Positions 50,197 to 59,780 of a stretch of 64,000 nt of DNA are shown one piece after another. The stretch covers positions 1-64,000 of the forward strand of contig JAIQFH010000026.1 in NCBI GenBank assembly GCA_020073385.1, read 5' to 3'. The notes beneath the pieces are model-generated. The model had not been told where the DNA came from. It did no database searches and saw only the letters and a list, made by a program, of their open reading frames with translations. The translations under genes were made by a program, and so were the position numbers. This DNA is from Terriglobia bacterium (GTDB taxonomy: Bacteria; Acidobacteriota; Terriglobia; Terriglobales; Acidobacteriaceae). Each line of letters begins with the position of its first letter. Position 1 is the first letter of the stretch.

Positions 50197-50406
50197 ATGA
50201 AAAATATCAAGTTCGTTGTGAAAGTGAACCGAGGGGGCGCACGAGGCCCCGCGTATGTGCAGCGCATCGATCGCAGTCCCCTCCAGATGACAACCAACCG
50301 AAAGCTGGCCTTGCTGATGGGCAGATTCACTGCCGAAGACGCTATCAAATCTCTCGAGACCTCCCGCTGCAGCCCGGAACTGGTGTCCGTACAGGTTAGC
50401 GCCTAG
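50197..50406 (+). CDS. Small basic protein of unknown function
   Basis: A 69-residue basic protein (KNIKFVVKVNRGGARGPAY) with no membrane segment and one Cys. AAAGGA precedes the ATG at a good distance. I do not recognise it. It lies 35 bases after the small zinc-ribbon gene and 25 bases before the next, so the three may be co-transcribed. Confidence 0.6.
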   Translation: MKNIKFVVKVNRGGARGPAYVQRIDRSPLQMTTNRKLALLMGRFTAEDAIKSLETSRCSPELVSVQVSA

Positions 50407-50431
50407 CCTCTACGCTTAGGATGGTTAACAA

Positions 50432-50746
50432 ATGCTCGCCACGTGCGCGAATCTTTCGTGCTCGGCTTCGTTTCGTCATCTCGCCGACGGAAGACTGTTC
50501 CGCTTGGAAACAGAGGCACGTTTTGCGTCGCCGAAATCCAGGGAGACCGAATATTTCTGGCTTTGTGAGGCCTGCTCGGCCGGGACGACACTGCGTCTGA
50601 CCCTGGACGGACGAGTGGTGCCAACCGAGTTGTCAAGCCTGCTTTGCAACGGCCCCTACGTCGCGCTGAACGCCGTAGACCGGGAGCATGGGGCATTCCT
50701 GCGCAGTATCAGCTTCCTTCCCAGAAGCCATCCCAAGGGCACCTAA
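50432..50746 (+). CDS. Small Cys-pair protein of unknown function
   Basis: A 104-residue protein with C5, C10, C45 and C48 arranged as two Cys pairs (TCANLSC and WLCEACS), which suggests a zinc ribbon. No membrane segment or signal peptide. I do not recognise its function. It is last in the set of three small genes. Confidence 0.6.
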   Translation: MLATCANLSCSASFRHLADGRLFRLETEARFASPKSRETEYFWLCEACSAGTTLRLTLDGRVVPTELSSLLCNGPYVALNAVDREHGAFLRSISFLPRSHPKGT

Positions 50747-50950
50747 CCATCCTTCCCGAAACATCCCGTCATAGATTTTGGAAAATAGACTTCGGAGCAC
50801 AGCCGAGGCAGTATCCGGTCTCCCTGCACCGTCTTCCTTCGGGGAACTACACTCTTCCAGGGTGATGGACTCCACTCCACGGTCATTCAACGCATTCGAG
50901 GTACGATACAGACTCCGTGGGACTAGAATCGGGCGGGAGGTCAACAGGAC

Positions 50951-52324
50951 ATGGCACAGGACCGGGAGCAACCGAAGAACATCTCGCGGCGGAATTTCAT
51001 GGTGCGCACTGCAATGGGTGGCGCGGGGCTGGTCATTGCGAATGAAATTCTGAGCGAGAACCTTCAAGCCGTAACGCCAAAAACCGCGAATGCCACGATG
51101 ATTGGAGTTCCGTTTGAAGCGCACGACCGCGTCCGGCTCGGCATCATCGGGGTCGGTGGACGGGGAACAAGCTTATTGCGGGATTTGCTGGCGGTTGAGG
51201 GCGTGGAAGTAAAAGCCATCTGCGACTTGGTGCCCGAGAAGGTGGAACACGCGCAGAAGGCGGTGACGGATGCCGGCCAGCCTAAGCCCGCCGGTTTCAG
51301 CAAGGGTGACCATGATTTCAAGAATCTGAATCAGCTCGACCTCGACATCGTCTACATCGCGACTCCGTGGAACTGGCATGTGCCGATGGCGGTCGACACG
51401 ATGAAGAATGGCAAGCATGCCGCGGTGGAGGTTCCGGCCGCTACCACGTTGCAGGAATGCTGGGACCTGGTGAATACTTCCGAGGCTACGCGCAAGCACT
51501 GCGTGATTCTCGAGAACTGCTGCTACGGATCGTCAGAGATGATGGTGCTGCAGATGGTGCACGACGGATTCTTCGGTGAGATCACACATGGGGAGGCGGC
51601 GTACCTTCACGACCTGCGGCGCATCGTTACCGCCAATGAGGGAGAAGGCCTGTGGCGCCGGGTGCCACACATGCAGCGCAACGGCAACTTATATCCGACC
51701 CACGGACTGGGTCCTGTAGCACATTACATGGATATCCATCGCGGTGACCGCTTCGACTACATGGTCTCGGTGAGCTCGACCGAGGCGTCATTGAGTGCGT
51801 TCGTGAAGGCAAACTTCCCCGACGGAGATCCCAAGCGCGCCGAGAAGTACATCTGCGGCGATATGAACACCAGCATCATCAGGACGCTGAAAGGGCGGAC
51901 AATTCTTCTGCAGCATGACGTTGTGAATCCACGGCCTTACAGCCGCCTCAACATGATTCAGGGTACGAAGGGCCTGTTCGCTGACTATCCGCCGCGTGTT
52001 TTTGTGGATGGGCAAAAGGACGAGGATTGGCAGAAGATTGACGAGTTCAAGGAGAAATACGAGCATCCGCTCTGGAGGAGCAACGGAGAGATGGCGCGCA
52101 AGACAGGCGGCCACGGCGGCATGGACTACATCATGAATTTCCGGCTGATGGACTGCCTGAAGCGGGGTTTGCCGCCTGACAATGATGTCTACGATGCGGC
52201 GGCATGGAGCGCGCCGACTCCATTGAGCGAGACATCGGTTGCGCAAAACGGAGCGTCGCAGAAATTCCCGGATTTCACGCGTGACAAGTGGAACGCCAGA
52301 TCAGGCTCGGGGTTTACCGGTTAA
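50951..52324 (+). CDS. GH109-like secreted Gfo/Idh/MocA protein
   Basis: A 457-residue protein with a twin-arginine export signal (SRRNFMVRTAMGGAGLVI) and a Rossmann fold beginning GIIGVGGRGTSLLRDLL. EVPAATTLQECWDLV and ENCCYGSSEMMVLQMV closely fit family GH109, the NAD-dependent alpha-N-acetylgalactosaminidases. It would act outside the cytoplasm with a tightly bound NAD. Plain Gfo/Idh/MocA oxidoreductase activity is the alternative. The next gene is a NagX-like acyltransferase, which also points to amino sugars. Confidence 0.82.
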   Translation: MAQDREQPKNISRRNFMVRTAMGGAGLVIANEILSENLQAVTPKTANATMIGVPFEAHDRVRLGIIGVGGRGTSLLRDLLAVEGVEVKAICDLVPEKVEHAQKAVTDAGQPKPAGFSKGDHDFKNLNQLDLDIVYIATPWNWHVPMAVDTMKNGKHAAVEVPAATTLQECWDLVNTSEATRKHCVILENCCYGSSEMMVLQMVHDGFFGEITHGEAAYLHDLRRIVTANEGEGLWRRVPHMQRNGNLYPTHGLGPVAHYMDIHRGDRFDYMVSVSSTEASLSAFVKANFPDGDPKRAEKYICGDMNTSIIRTLKGRTILLQHDVVNPRPYSRLNMIQGTKGLFADYPPRVFVDGQKDEDWQKIDEFKEKYEHPLWRSNGEMARKTGGHGGMDYIMNFRLMDCLKRGLPPDNDVYDAAAWSAPTPLSETSVAQNGASQKFPDFTRDKWNARSGSGFTG

Positions 52325-52392
52325 GTCAAAATCCCCAGTTCTCGCAACCTTCGGGAGAACTGGGACACCCTGATTGCGGGAGGAGTGTCTTC

Positions 52393-53628
52393 ATGAGTGC
52401 GCAGGTCGAAAGTCCTCAGGAAGCAGTGGCGATGCAAGAGCCTGTCGCGAAAGCGGAGGGCACCAGCCGCTTGCTTTCGTTGGATGCTTTCCGCGGCGCA
52501 ATCATGTTGCTGATGCTCAATGAGGCCACTCGTCTGCCTCTGGTGGCGCGATCATTTCCGCATAGCGCCATCTGGGCCGCAATCGCGTTCAACACCGAGC
52601 ATGTGGACTGGCAGGGATGCTCCCTGCATGACCTGATCCAACCGGGGTTTTCCTTTCTGGTGGGCGCCGCCCTGCCGTTCTCGATCGCCAGCCGGCGATC
52701 GAAAGGACAGACCTTCTGGCAGTTGCTGGGTCACGCTGTTTGGCGAGCATTTTTGCTGATTGCTCTGGGTATCTTTTTGCGATCCATTCACCATTCGCAA
52801 ACCTATTTCACGTTTGAAGACACGCTGACCCAAATCGGACTAGGCTACGTATTCCTGTTCTTGTTGGGATTCACGCGGGTTCGTACGCAGGTCATCGTGA
52901 TGCTGCTGATCCTGATTTGTTTTTGGGGAGCGTTCGCGCTCTATCCGGCGCCTGGTCCAAACTTCGACTACGCGCGCGTCGGAGTTCCGCCAAACTGGGA
53001 GCACAATTACACCGGCTTTTTATCGCACTTCAACAAGAATTCGAATCTGTCCTGGGCGTTCGACGTTTGGTTTTTGAATCATTTCCCGCGCGAAGAGCCG
53101 TTTGTCTTCAATGAGGGAGGTTGGTCCACGCTGAGTTTTATTCCCACCTTGGCGACGATGATTCTTGGGCTCCTCACGGGAGAATGGCTCAAGAGTAAGA
53201 AATCGAAAGAAGAGAAGCTGCGCGGGCTGGTGATCGGGGGAATCGGTTTAGTGCTGCTTGGACTGATCTGTCAGTGGGCCGGAATTTGTCCAATCGTAAA
53301 ACGGGTCTGGACCTCGTCGTACACGCTGTATAGCGGAGGCCTGGTGGTGCTGATGCTCGCTGGTTTTTACGCACTGATCGAATGGAAAGGTTGGCGGCGC
53401 TGGGCGTTCCCGCTGATCGTGGTGGGCATGAATTCCATTGCCATCTACGTGATGAGTTGGACCATGCAGGACTTCCTCCGAGGAGCTTTGGAGATCCATC
53501 TGGGTAAGGCCATCTCCGCGCTGGTCTCGCCAACTTTTCTGCCCGTAGCATATGGTTTGGGAGTAATGCTGATCTTCTGGATCCTTCTGTTTTGGATGTA
53601 CCGTAGAAAGATTTTCCTGAGAATTTAA
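52393..53628 (+). CDS. NagX/HGSNAT-like membrane acyltransferase
   Basis: A 411-residue membrane protein with about 9-11 hydrophobic segments. The first conserved segment, RLLSLDAFRGAIMLLML, is typical of the DUF5009/HGSNAT-like family, which includes NagX and eukaryotic heparan-alpha-glucosaminide N-acetyltransferase. It may move acetyl groups across the membrane onto amino sugars; that is inference. GGGAGGAG before ATG 52393 supports this start. It follows the GH109-like gene by 68 bases and is probably co-transcribed. Confidence 0.78.
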   Translation: MSAQVESPQEAVAMQEPVAKAEGTSRLLSLDAFRGAIMLLMLNEATRLPLVARSFPHSAIWAAIAFNTEHVDWQGCSLHDLIQPGFSFLVGAALPFSIASRRSKGQTFWQLLGHAVWRAFLLIALGIFLRSIHHSQTYFTFEDTLTQIGLGYVFLFLLGFTRVRTQVIVMLLILICFWGAFALYPAPGPNFDYARVGVPPNWEHNYTGFLSHFNKNSNLSWAFDVWFLNHFPREEPFVFNEGGWSTLSFIPTLATMILGLLTGEWLKSKKSKEEKLRGLVIGGIGLVLLGLICQWAGICPIVKRVWTSSYTLYSGGLVVLMLAGFYALIEWKGWRRWAFPLIVVGMNSIAIYVMSWTMQDFLRGALEIHLGKAISALVSPTFLPVAYGLGVMLIFWILLFWMYRRKIFLRI

Positions 53629-53709
53629 TGTTTTGAGCAAATTCAGTTCTTTCGGAAGCATCCAAAGGAGCTTTGATAACATTTCGCGGAGCTGTTTTGG
53701 GAGGAACGC

Positions 53710-55014
53710 TTGGCTAAGACTCGGATCCCTGAACAAGAATCTGCTGTGCCAGAAAGCTCACGCCTGCGAGTGTTGGGCATTGTGCTCGCGGGAGGAAAAG
53801 GAACCCGGCTGTACCCTCTGACCCGTGAACGCGCCAAGCCTGCAGTGCCGTTTGGCGGGAAATACCGGATTATTGATTTCGTTCTCAGTAATTTCGTCAA
53901 CTCCGGAATCTTTTCGATTTATGTGCTGACGCAGTTCCGCAGTCAGTCGTTGCTGCAGCACTTGAGCGAAGGATGGCAGTTTGGCGGAATGCTGAAAAGC
54001 AATTTCATCACCAACGTGCCGGCGCAAATGCGTTCGGAGACGGAATCGTGGTACCAGGGAACCGCCGACGCCATTTTTCAGAACATCAACCTGGTCGAGC
54101 AGTCGGACCCCCATCTGGTGGCGATCTTTGGCGGCGACCACATCTATCGCATGAATATTGCCAGCATGATCGACTTCCACATGGCCAAGCAGGCGGAGGT
54201 CAGTGTCGCTGCGATCCCAGCTCCAAAGCACCATGCAGTCGAGTTCGGGGTAATCGAGGCCCATGCCGACGGACGCATCATGGGCTTCCACGAGAAGAAT
54301 CCCCATGCGCCGACCATGCCCGGTGATCCGTCCCGGGTCTACGCGTCCATGGGGAACTACCTCTTTTCGACGCGTACTCTCCTGGATCTGCTGATCGAAG
54401 ACGCAAAGGATACGAAGAGTCATCACGATTTCGGTCGTGACATTCTTCCTAAGCTCGCCGGGAATTCGCCCATCTACGCTTACAACTTCGAGACGAACCG
54501 CATCCCTGGCGAGGCGGGAGATTCGGTTCCCTACTGGCGCGACGTCGGCACCATCGACGCCTATTACGAAGCCAACATGGACTTGAATCACGTCAAGCCC
54601 GAACTCAACCTCTACAACCGCGAGTGGCCGGTGCGCAGTACGAGCTATCCCGATCCGCCGGCGAAGTTCGTATTCGATGAAGATGGCCGTCGCGGTGAGG
54701 CGCTCGACAGCATTGTGTCGGGAGGCTGCATTCTTTCCGGTGGCCTGGTTCGGAAGTCCGTTCTCAGCCGCGGAGTGCGCGTGCACACCGGCGCAGTGGT
54801 CGAGGGCTGCGTCATCATGGACAATTGCGACATCGGCCGGCACGCGAAGCTGCGCCGGGCGATTCTTGATAAGAACGTTCGCATTCCGGCGAACACCGAG
54901 ATCGGGTTCGATCTCGAAGCCGATCGCGCGCGCGGATGGCATGTGACCGACTCCGGAATCGTCGTCATTGGAAGAGAGCACAGTCCGGTACCGATGGCGT
55001 CCATGTTCGCCTGA
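53710..55014 (+). CDS. glgC: Glucose-1-phosphate adenylyltransferase
   Basis: Makes ADP-glucose for glycogen. The 434 residues open with [16 protein letters not shown], the nucleotide-binding loop, followed by [14 protein letters not shown]. The effector-linked [10 protein letters not shown] and a C-terminal beta-helix (repeats such as [17 protein letters not shown]) are present. Start is TTG 53710, after GGGAGGA. No other glycogen gene is in the window. Confidence 0.93.
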   Translation: MAKTRIPEQESAVPESSRLRVLGIVLAGGKGTRLYPLTRERAKPAVPFGGKYRIIDFVLSNFVNSGIFSIYVLTQFRSQSLLQHLSEGWQFGGMLKSNFITNVPAQMRSETESWYQGTADAIFQNINLVEQSDPHLVAIFGGDHIYRMNIASMIDFHMAKQAEVSVAAIPAPKHHAVEFGVIEAHADGRIMGFHEKNPHAPTMPGDPSRVYASMGNYLFSTRTLLDLLIEDAKDTKSHHDFGRDILPKLAGNSPIYAYNFETNRIPGEAGDSVPYWRDVGTIDAYYEANMDLNHVKPELNLYNREWPVRSTSYPDPPAKFVFDEDGRRGEALDSIVSGGCILSGGLVRKSVLSRGVRVHTGAVVEGCVIMDNCDIGRHAKLRRAILDKNVRIPANTEIGFDLEADRARGWHVTDSGIVVIGREHSPVPMASMFA

Positions 55015-55219
55015 GCATCATCCTCTCTCCGATTGAACGGCAATGTTGCGCGGCAACGAAGGGCATCCTGCCGCGAACGCTGCGATAGAGCTGCTGGCCG
55101 CGGCGCGGATTCGCCGTCGTAGTGCGGCAGGAATGCAGAAAATGCTGGGACCCGAAGTCGGCCGAACAAAATTGTCGACGGCCTCGGCAAGGCTGGCACG
55201 GAGATATCGTCAGAATAGT

Positions 55220-55972
55220 CTAAAGACGAATCCCAAATTGTTCACTGAGAGTCGAACTCCACTCTTCTTCTGACGCAAGGCTTCGCTCTTCCCGCTCACC
55301 CTTGCTCGTCGTGATCAGTTTCATCTCCGACAATGTGATCCGGCCGTCGGGGGTAGCGCGCGAACAAATGCGTTTCTGCGTGAACGACGATTCGGGCGAA
55401 GTTTGATGGTAGCGGCACATCCCGGTGAACTCCTCGAGACGGCGCGGGCGGGAAGAAAACGAGAACTGCGGCTTCCAACTGCCATCCGGCAGACCCTTTT
55501 CCATTTGCAGACGCTCGCCTTGTTGCAGAAGCCGGTACAAACCCGTCGGATCCAGTTGCTCTCTCCCCGCCTCTAGGCGAAGCGGTTCCAGAAACGACTC
55601 GCCGAATCCAACGTCAGCCAGCCAGGGATCTTCGAGATCAACCCGCAGCGTCAGATGATCGAACTCCGGTCCCTCGTCGCCGTTCGCTCGTGCCACGCGA
55701 GCCGAGAGCAGTGTGACCTGGAACCCGAGAGCGCGCAACAATGTGGCGAAGGCGCCGTTCAACTCGTAACAGAATCCGCCTCGGCGAAGAACGACAATTT
55801 TGTTCAAGATTGCTTCTTCATTGATCGTGATCTTGCGCCCGAGTGAGATGTCGAGATTCTCAAAAGGGACTGCCCACAGATGTGCACGGTGGAGCGCGCA
55901 GAGAGTGTCAGCAGTCGGATCAGTCGGGCCTGAGTATCCGATCCGGGCGAGATATGAGGAAGTGTCAACCAT
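55220..55972 (-). CDS. nat: Arylamine N-acetyltransferase
   Basis: A 250-residue enzyme that transfers acetyl from acetyl-CoA to aromatic amines and hydrazines. The catalytic triad is visible: C68 in RRGGFCYELN, H106 in FDHLTLR and D120 in LADVGFGE. Length is slightly under the usual 270-280. It is 7 bases after the SRA-HNH gene and probably co-transcribed with it. Confidence 0.9.
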   Translation of the reverse strand: MVDTSSYLARIGYSGPTDPTADTLCALHRAHLWAVPFENLDISLGRKITINEEAILNKIVVLRRGGFCYELNGAFATLLRALGFQVTLLSARVARANGDEGPEFDHLTLRVDLEDPWLADVGFGESFLEPLRLEAGREQLDPTGLYRLLQQGERLQMEKGLPDGSWKPQFSFSSRPRRLEEFTGMCRYHQTSPESSFTQKRICSRATPDGRITLSEMKLITTSKGEREERSLASEEEWSSTLSEQFGIRL

Positions 55973-55979
55973 GAGACAC

Positions 55980-56675
55980 TCACTCTATCTTGTCGTGCTT
56001 CGCCAAATTATGCCTAGAGCACAATATCTGAATGTTCTTTGCATCCTTCGAAGACCCGCCTTGCGAATATGGGATGATGTGATCGAAATGAAGATTCTCT
56101 TTGCTGCCACACTTAACACAGCAGCCTTTATCTCGCTTCCAAACTTCCAACTTAACTGCGGACGGAATAACTCGATCGTGGTCGATCTGCTCACCTGAAC
56201 CGTGCACGTTCAGGATAGCTTTATCAACGATCTCAAGTTTGAACTTGAACACTTGTCGCCGGTCCGAGGTCTCTTGCCAAGCGTCCACCAATCGGAACAG
56301 TCCGTTGTACGTCCAGATACCGTCGCGAATCTTTTCGAAGACACGTACCAGTTCGGCGTCCGCCCTCCCCAATTTGTAAAGCCTAACCGCATCTAGAAAC
56401 AATCCGTTCTGTGTGAGTCTCCCGCTCGGGAGGAATTCAGGTTGGTCAACCTCTTTGGGTTCGGGCCCGCCCTGCGCCCGGGCGATGTCGTGGCCTTCGT
56501 AGATGATCACCCGTCCGGCCTCTTCGAACCTGTCTGCGTAAGGGGCGCCGCGTCTGAGGCTCATCAGGATTAAGCTATCGTTTCCCTTGAGGCGGAAGTT
56601 CATCCCGCGCTGCAAGTTCACGCCGAAATTAGCGCACATCTCCAGATAGGAAAGGACGTCACCCTGACTTAGCAT
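55980..56675 (-). CDS. SRA-HNH candidate modification-dependent nuclease
   Basis: A 231-residue protein with two domains. Residues about 20-148 read as a YDG/SRA domain: RVIIYEGHD, RLTQNGLFLDAV and IWTYNGLFRLVDAWQE match its conserved stations. Residues about 175-230 form an HNH nuclease: C186 and C189, FDHI with H199, then N214 and CSRHN with H222. SRA domains read 5-methyl- or 5-hydroxymethylcytosine, so the fusion is expected to cut modified DNA, as type IV systems do. Base composition looks lower in GC than the neighbours. No methylase lies nearby. It is between osmC and nat on the same strand. No strong ribosome site precedes ATG 56675. Confidence 0.82.
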   Translation of the reverse strand: MLSQGDVLSYLEMCANFGVNLQRGMNFRLKGNDSLILMSLRRGAPYADRFEEAGRVIIYEGHDIARAQGGPEPKEVDQPEFLPSGRLTQNGLFLDAVRLYKLGRADAELVRVFEKIRDGIWTYNGLFRLVDAWQETSDRRQVFKFKLEIVDKAILNVHGSGEQIDHDRVIPSAVKLEVWKRDKGCCVKCGSKENLHFDHIIPYSQGGSSKDAKNIQILCSRHNLAKHDKIE

Positions 56676-56781
56676 TGTGTGTCCATCAAAGTACGTTTTG
56701 CGCAGGAGTATATCGCAAGGTCATGAGCTTTGATTGGCCACCAACTTCTAACTGGCAGAGTGCTTGAATCCTGCCACTGGA

Positions 56782-57288
56782 TCAATTGGACGGGCCCCAG
56801 TCAGATTCAATTTTAGGCGGATGCAGTAACGTCTGCAGCACAACGCAATACTGCTCCGTCTTCTCCTGTAGTGCACGGAGCTGATCTTGAGTGGCCTCAG
56901 GGGCATCCACATCGACTTGGACGCGAATAGCTTGGAAGCCCACAGGCACCTCCTTGGAGAGACCTAATGTTCCTTGCAGATCCATATCACCGTTCACTGT
57001 GACTTCGATGTGGCGCGTTGGCACGCCCATGGCCTTTGCCACCAATTGACATGTGAGTTGAGCACAGGCCGCCAGCGCACCGATGAGAAGATCGCCGGAG
57101 CAAGCGGCTGTGCCCGTTCCACCGACTCCCTTGTGCGCCTCCGCCTGGTAGATCGCTCGACCGATATCGACCGAGCACGACAACGGCGTCGCCGTCTCGC
57201 TTCCCTTCGCGGTTAAAGTGATTCGGGAGCTTGCAGGTTCACGGCGATACTGCTCCTTCAACGGCTTCTGTAGTGATCTGATATCCAC
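56782..57288 (-). CDS. OsmC/Ohr-family protein
   Basis: A 168-residue OsmC-fold protein. Cys residues at C75 and C80 (LAACAQLTC) and C148 (EQYCVVLQTLL) could form the peroxidatic pair that reduces organic hydroperoxides. GGGAGGA lies just before GTG 57288; in-frame TTG 57306 and GTG 57300 are alternatives. It follows the GlxA-type regulator gene on the same strand. Confidence 0.82.
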   Translation of the reverse strand: MDIRSLQKPLKEQYRREPASSRITLTAKGSETATPLSCSVDIGRAIYQAEAHKGVGGTGTAACSGDLLIGALAACAQLTCQLVAKAMGVPTRHIEVTVNGDMDLQGTLGLSKEVPVGFQAIRVQVDVDAPEATQDQLRALQEKTEQYCVVLQTLLHPPKIESDWGPSN

Positions 57289-57337
57289 GATTCCTCCCAC
57301 CTTCAATTCAATCAGTTTGATCCCCGATGGAATACTT

Positions 57338-58312
57338 CTAGACTCCGAACCTCTCCCGATACACGCTGGGCGAAACGCCGGTGTGCCGCTGAAACAGTGA
57401 GCGGAAGAAAGCCACGTCCTGGTAGCCTACGGCGTCGCTGATCTCCTGCATGGTGCGATGGTTGCTCTCCAGCAAGCGTTTGGCGGCTGCAATACGCAAC
57501 TTCTGCAGATAGGCCAAGGGGCTGTCGCCAGTCGCCTGTTTGAAGCGGCGGACAAAGTTGCGCAGGCTCATCCCGGCGCGATGGGCCGGAGCTTCAAGCG
57601 GAAAAGGGCGATGAAAATTCTGATGCAGCCAATCCTGCGCGGTCGAAATGGCTTCATCGTTGTGCTCGGTTTTCAGCGGGACTACGGCGAACCCGGCCTG
57701 CCAGGCTCGGGGCATCTCGATGAGCAATGCTTTGGCGTTCTCCATCGCGATATCGTGCCCGCAGAATTTTTCTACCAGGTAGAGAGTTAGATCGAGCGCA
57801 GCGTGCACGCCTCCGCCGCAATATAGATCCCGGTCCTCGGTCACCATCAACTCTGGCATCCACTTCACCTTCGGATACTTCTCTCGAAATCGCTCGGCCA
57901 GCGCCCAATGCGTGGTGGCGCGCTTGCCATCCAGCATGCCAGTGGCTGCAACTAGGCCAACGCCCGAACACACGCTGGCGATGGCCGCGCCGCGCTTGTG
58001 CCATCGCTTCAGCCACGGCACGACTGGCGCGTTGCGCTCGACCACATCGTCAAGGCTGAGACCAGTGGTTGGAATAAAGATGAGATCGGTTCGCCGGATG
58101 TCGTGGATCGCACTCATTGGCTGTATGTGGATCGGACCGTCACACAGAACCGGCCGCCCGTTCGCCGAAGCTGTTCTTACTTGAAAGCGCGGTTTCTCCG
58201 CCTTTCCCGTGAGTTTGTTCCAGAGTGAACCGGCATGGCGAAAGACCTCCATCGGTCCAACCGCAGTGGAGGAAAAAGTTTGATCGAGAAGCAAAACCGT
58301 GACGTCAATCAT
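57338..58312 (-). CDS. GlxA-type AraC-family regulator
   Basis: A 324-residue regulator: residues about 1-195 are a DJ-1/PfpI-like domain with a nucleophile-elbow-like Cys (ASVCSGVGLVA), and about 230-320 are an AraC double helix-turn-helix (MSLRNFVRRFKQATGDSP; AVGYQDVAFFRSLFQRHTGV). It lies between two OsmC-family genes, one downstream on its strand and one divergent, so it probably controls both. The effector is unknown. Confidence 0.88.
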   Translation of the reverse strand: MIDVTVLLLDQTFSSTAVGPMEVFRHAGSLWNKLTGKAEKPRFQVRTASANGRPVLCDGPIHIQPMSAIHDIRRTDLIFIPTTGLSLDDVVERNAPVVPWLKRWHKRGAAIASVCSGVGLVAATGMLDGKRATTHWALAERFREKYPKVKWMPELMVTEDRDLYCGGGVHAALDLTLYLVEKFCGHDIAMENAKALLIEMPRAWQAGFAVVPLKTEHNDEAISTAQDWLHQNFHRPFPLEAPAHRAGMSLRNFVRRFKQATGDSPLAYLQKLRIAAAKRLLESNHRTMQEISDAVGYQDVAFFRSLFQRHTGVSPSVYRERFGV

Positions 58313-58456
58313 GACCCCTCACAAATATCGATGGCGTATTCGCCTATCTACAATGGCATATCTGCCATCTTGTTGCAAGGCGCTTTTGTAAGTACTTTTT
58401 AGTTGTCGAGCATGGATAGTTCGAGAAATCAGACTAGGAATGAGGAACAGAGGAAT

Positions 58457-59029
58457 ATGGCAACTGCACAGCAGCTTCCAACTCTCGTCAACGGCGTCAA
58501 TGTTGACAATCTTTTTACAACGATCGATGCAATCAAGGCTGCACCGGCCATCGCGAAGTTCAAGTTTCGCATTCAGAACAAATGGGAAGGCGCCGCTCAC
58601 AACCGTTCGGCCGTAAACGGGTTTTTTGGGGCCGGACAGGAATTCTCACGACAGAAGTCATTCGTTCTGCGCGCAGATGAGCCCGCAGTCCTACTTGGAG
58701 AAGACTCGGCGCCGAACCCGGTCGAGTATCTGCTACACGCCCTGGCAGCTTGTGTGACGACTGGAATGGTCTATCACGCAGCGGCCCGAGGCATTCAGAT
58801 CGAAGAAGTCGAGTCGTCGTTTGAAGGCGACATTGATCTGCACGGATTTCTTGGACTCGATCCGCAGGTCCGCAAGGGATACCAGGGAATCCGCGTCAAC
58901 TTCAAACTCAAAGCCAACGTGCCCGACGAGCAGTTGCAGGAGATCGTGAAATTGGGAACTGGACACTCGCCGGTCTTCGATTCGCTTACCAATGGCGTGC
59001 CGGTCTCGGTCACGGCGGAAAGACTCTAG
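58457..59029 (+). CDS. OsmC-family protein, single Cys
   Basis: A 190-residue OsmC-fold protein. HALAACVTTGMV holds C99, but where the second conserved Cys is expected (CPV...L) the sequence is HSPVFDSL, with Ser171. A peroxidase mechanism using two Cys is therefore not possible. GAGGAA before ATG 58457 supports the start. It is divergent from the GlxA-type regulator and followed by an exported protein. Confidence 0.83.
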   Translation: MATAQQLPTLVNGVNVDNLFTTIDAIKAAPAIAKFKFRIQNKWEGAAHNRSAVNGFFGAGQEFSRQKSFVLRADEPAVLLGEDSAPNPVEYLLHALAACVTTGMVYHAAARGIQIEEVESSFEGDIDLHGFLGLDPQVRKGYQGIRVNFKLKANVPDEQLQEIVKLGTGHSPVFDSLTNGVPVSVTAERL

Positions 59030-59085
59030 GACTTTTGCAAGGCCATCCCTGGGGACACTAACCAATTAACTCGAAGGAGAAACCT

Positions 59086-59646
59086 ATGACACAGATGAAA
59101 GCCGTTCGTACATGGGCCATCAGTTTTCTGAACCTGGCGTTGTTGTGGAGCGCAGCCACGGTCGTTCCACTCTTCGCGCAAGAAGCTTCCCATGCTGAGC
59201 ACGCCGTGCCGGCCAAACTGGTCCGGGATGTCCGGAAGGCGACGCGGCAATTCCTCGACGTAAACACCGCTGGTCCGGCAGGATACGGACCAGCATTTGG
59301 GTGCGTCACCGGTCCCGACCACGGAGCCATGGGCATTCACTACGTCAACGGCACGCTCGTTGGTGACGGCCAAATTAAGTTGGAAAATCCCGAGGCTCTG
59401 ATCTACGAGCCAGTCGGGAACGCGCGCCGGTTGGTCGGAGTTGAATACATTGTCGACGCCGCCACCTGGCTTGCCGCAAATAACAATGTCCCGCCCTCAC
59501 TCGATGGCCAGGATTTCCAGTTCGTCGGTGCGCCGAACCGGTTCGGCCTGGATCCGTTCTTTGAGCTGCACGTCTGGGCCTGGCGCGACAATCCGCTAGG
59601 CGCATTTGTGGATTGGAACAACGCGGTGACGTGCGAACTGCAGTGA
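59086..59646 (+). CDS. Exported protein of unknown function
   Basis: A 186-residue protein with a signal peptide (WAISFLNLALLWSAATVVPL, cleavage after FAQ likely). The mature part has aromatic and His-rich segments (TGPDHGAMGIHYVNG; FELHVWAWRDNPLGAF). I do not recognise the family's function. GAAGGAG lies before the ATG, and the gene follows the single-Cys osmC gene by 56 bases, so they are likely one unit. Confidence 0.75.
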   Translation: MTQMKAVRTWAISFLNLALLWSAATVVPLFAQEASHAEHAVPAKLVRDVRKATRQFLDVNTAGPAGYGPAFGCVTGPDHGAMGIHYVNGTLVGDGQIKLENPEALIYEPVGNARRLVGVEYIVDAATWLAANNNVPPSLDGQDFQFVGAPNRFGLDPFFELHVWAWRDNPLGAFVDWNNAVTCELQ

Positions 59647-59677
59647 GGCGAATGCCTTCGCAGGGATGCAATGCCGG

Positions 59678-59701
59678 CCCGTCCAGCCCTGCCTGGACGG
59701 G
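59678..59701. terminator. Hairpin between convergent genes
   Basis: CCCGTCCAG-CCCTGC-CTGGACGGG forms a 9-base stem between the exported-protein gene and the convergent GH3 gene. There is no T-run, so it may be a two-way pause or a repeat element and not a strong terminator. Confidence 0.45.
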
Positions 59702-59780
59702 GGCATAGCTTAAGCGATTTGCGCCCGGGAATCCGTCGAACCTCCGCTGCTTTAGCCGAGGCGAGTTCATCAAGACGGGC

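Noticed and set aside
53758-54981. Open frame on minus (407 codons) opposite glgC
   Set aside because: Shadow of glgC with no domain features.
55043-55273. Small plus frame after glgC
   Set aside because: It runs into the nat gene on the other strand and has no ribosome site or recognisable feature.
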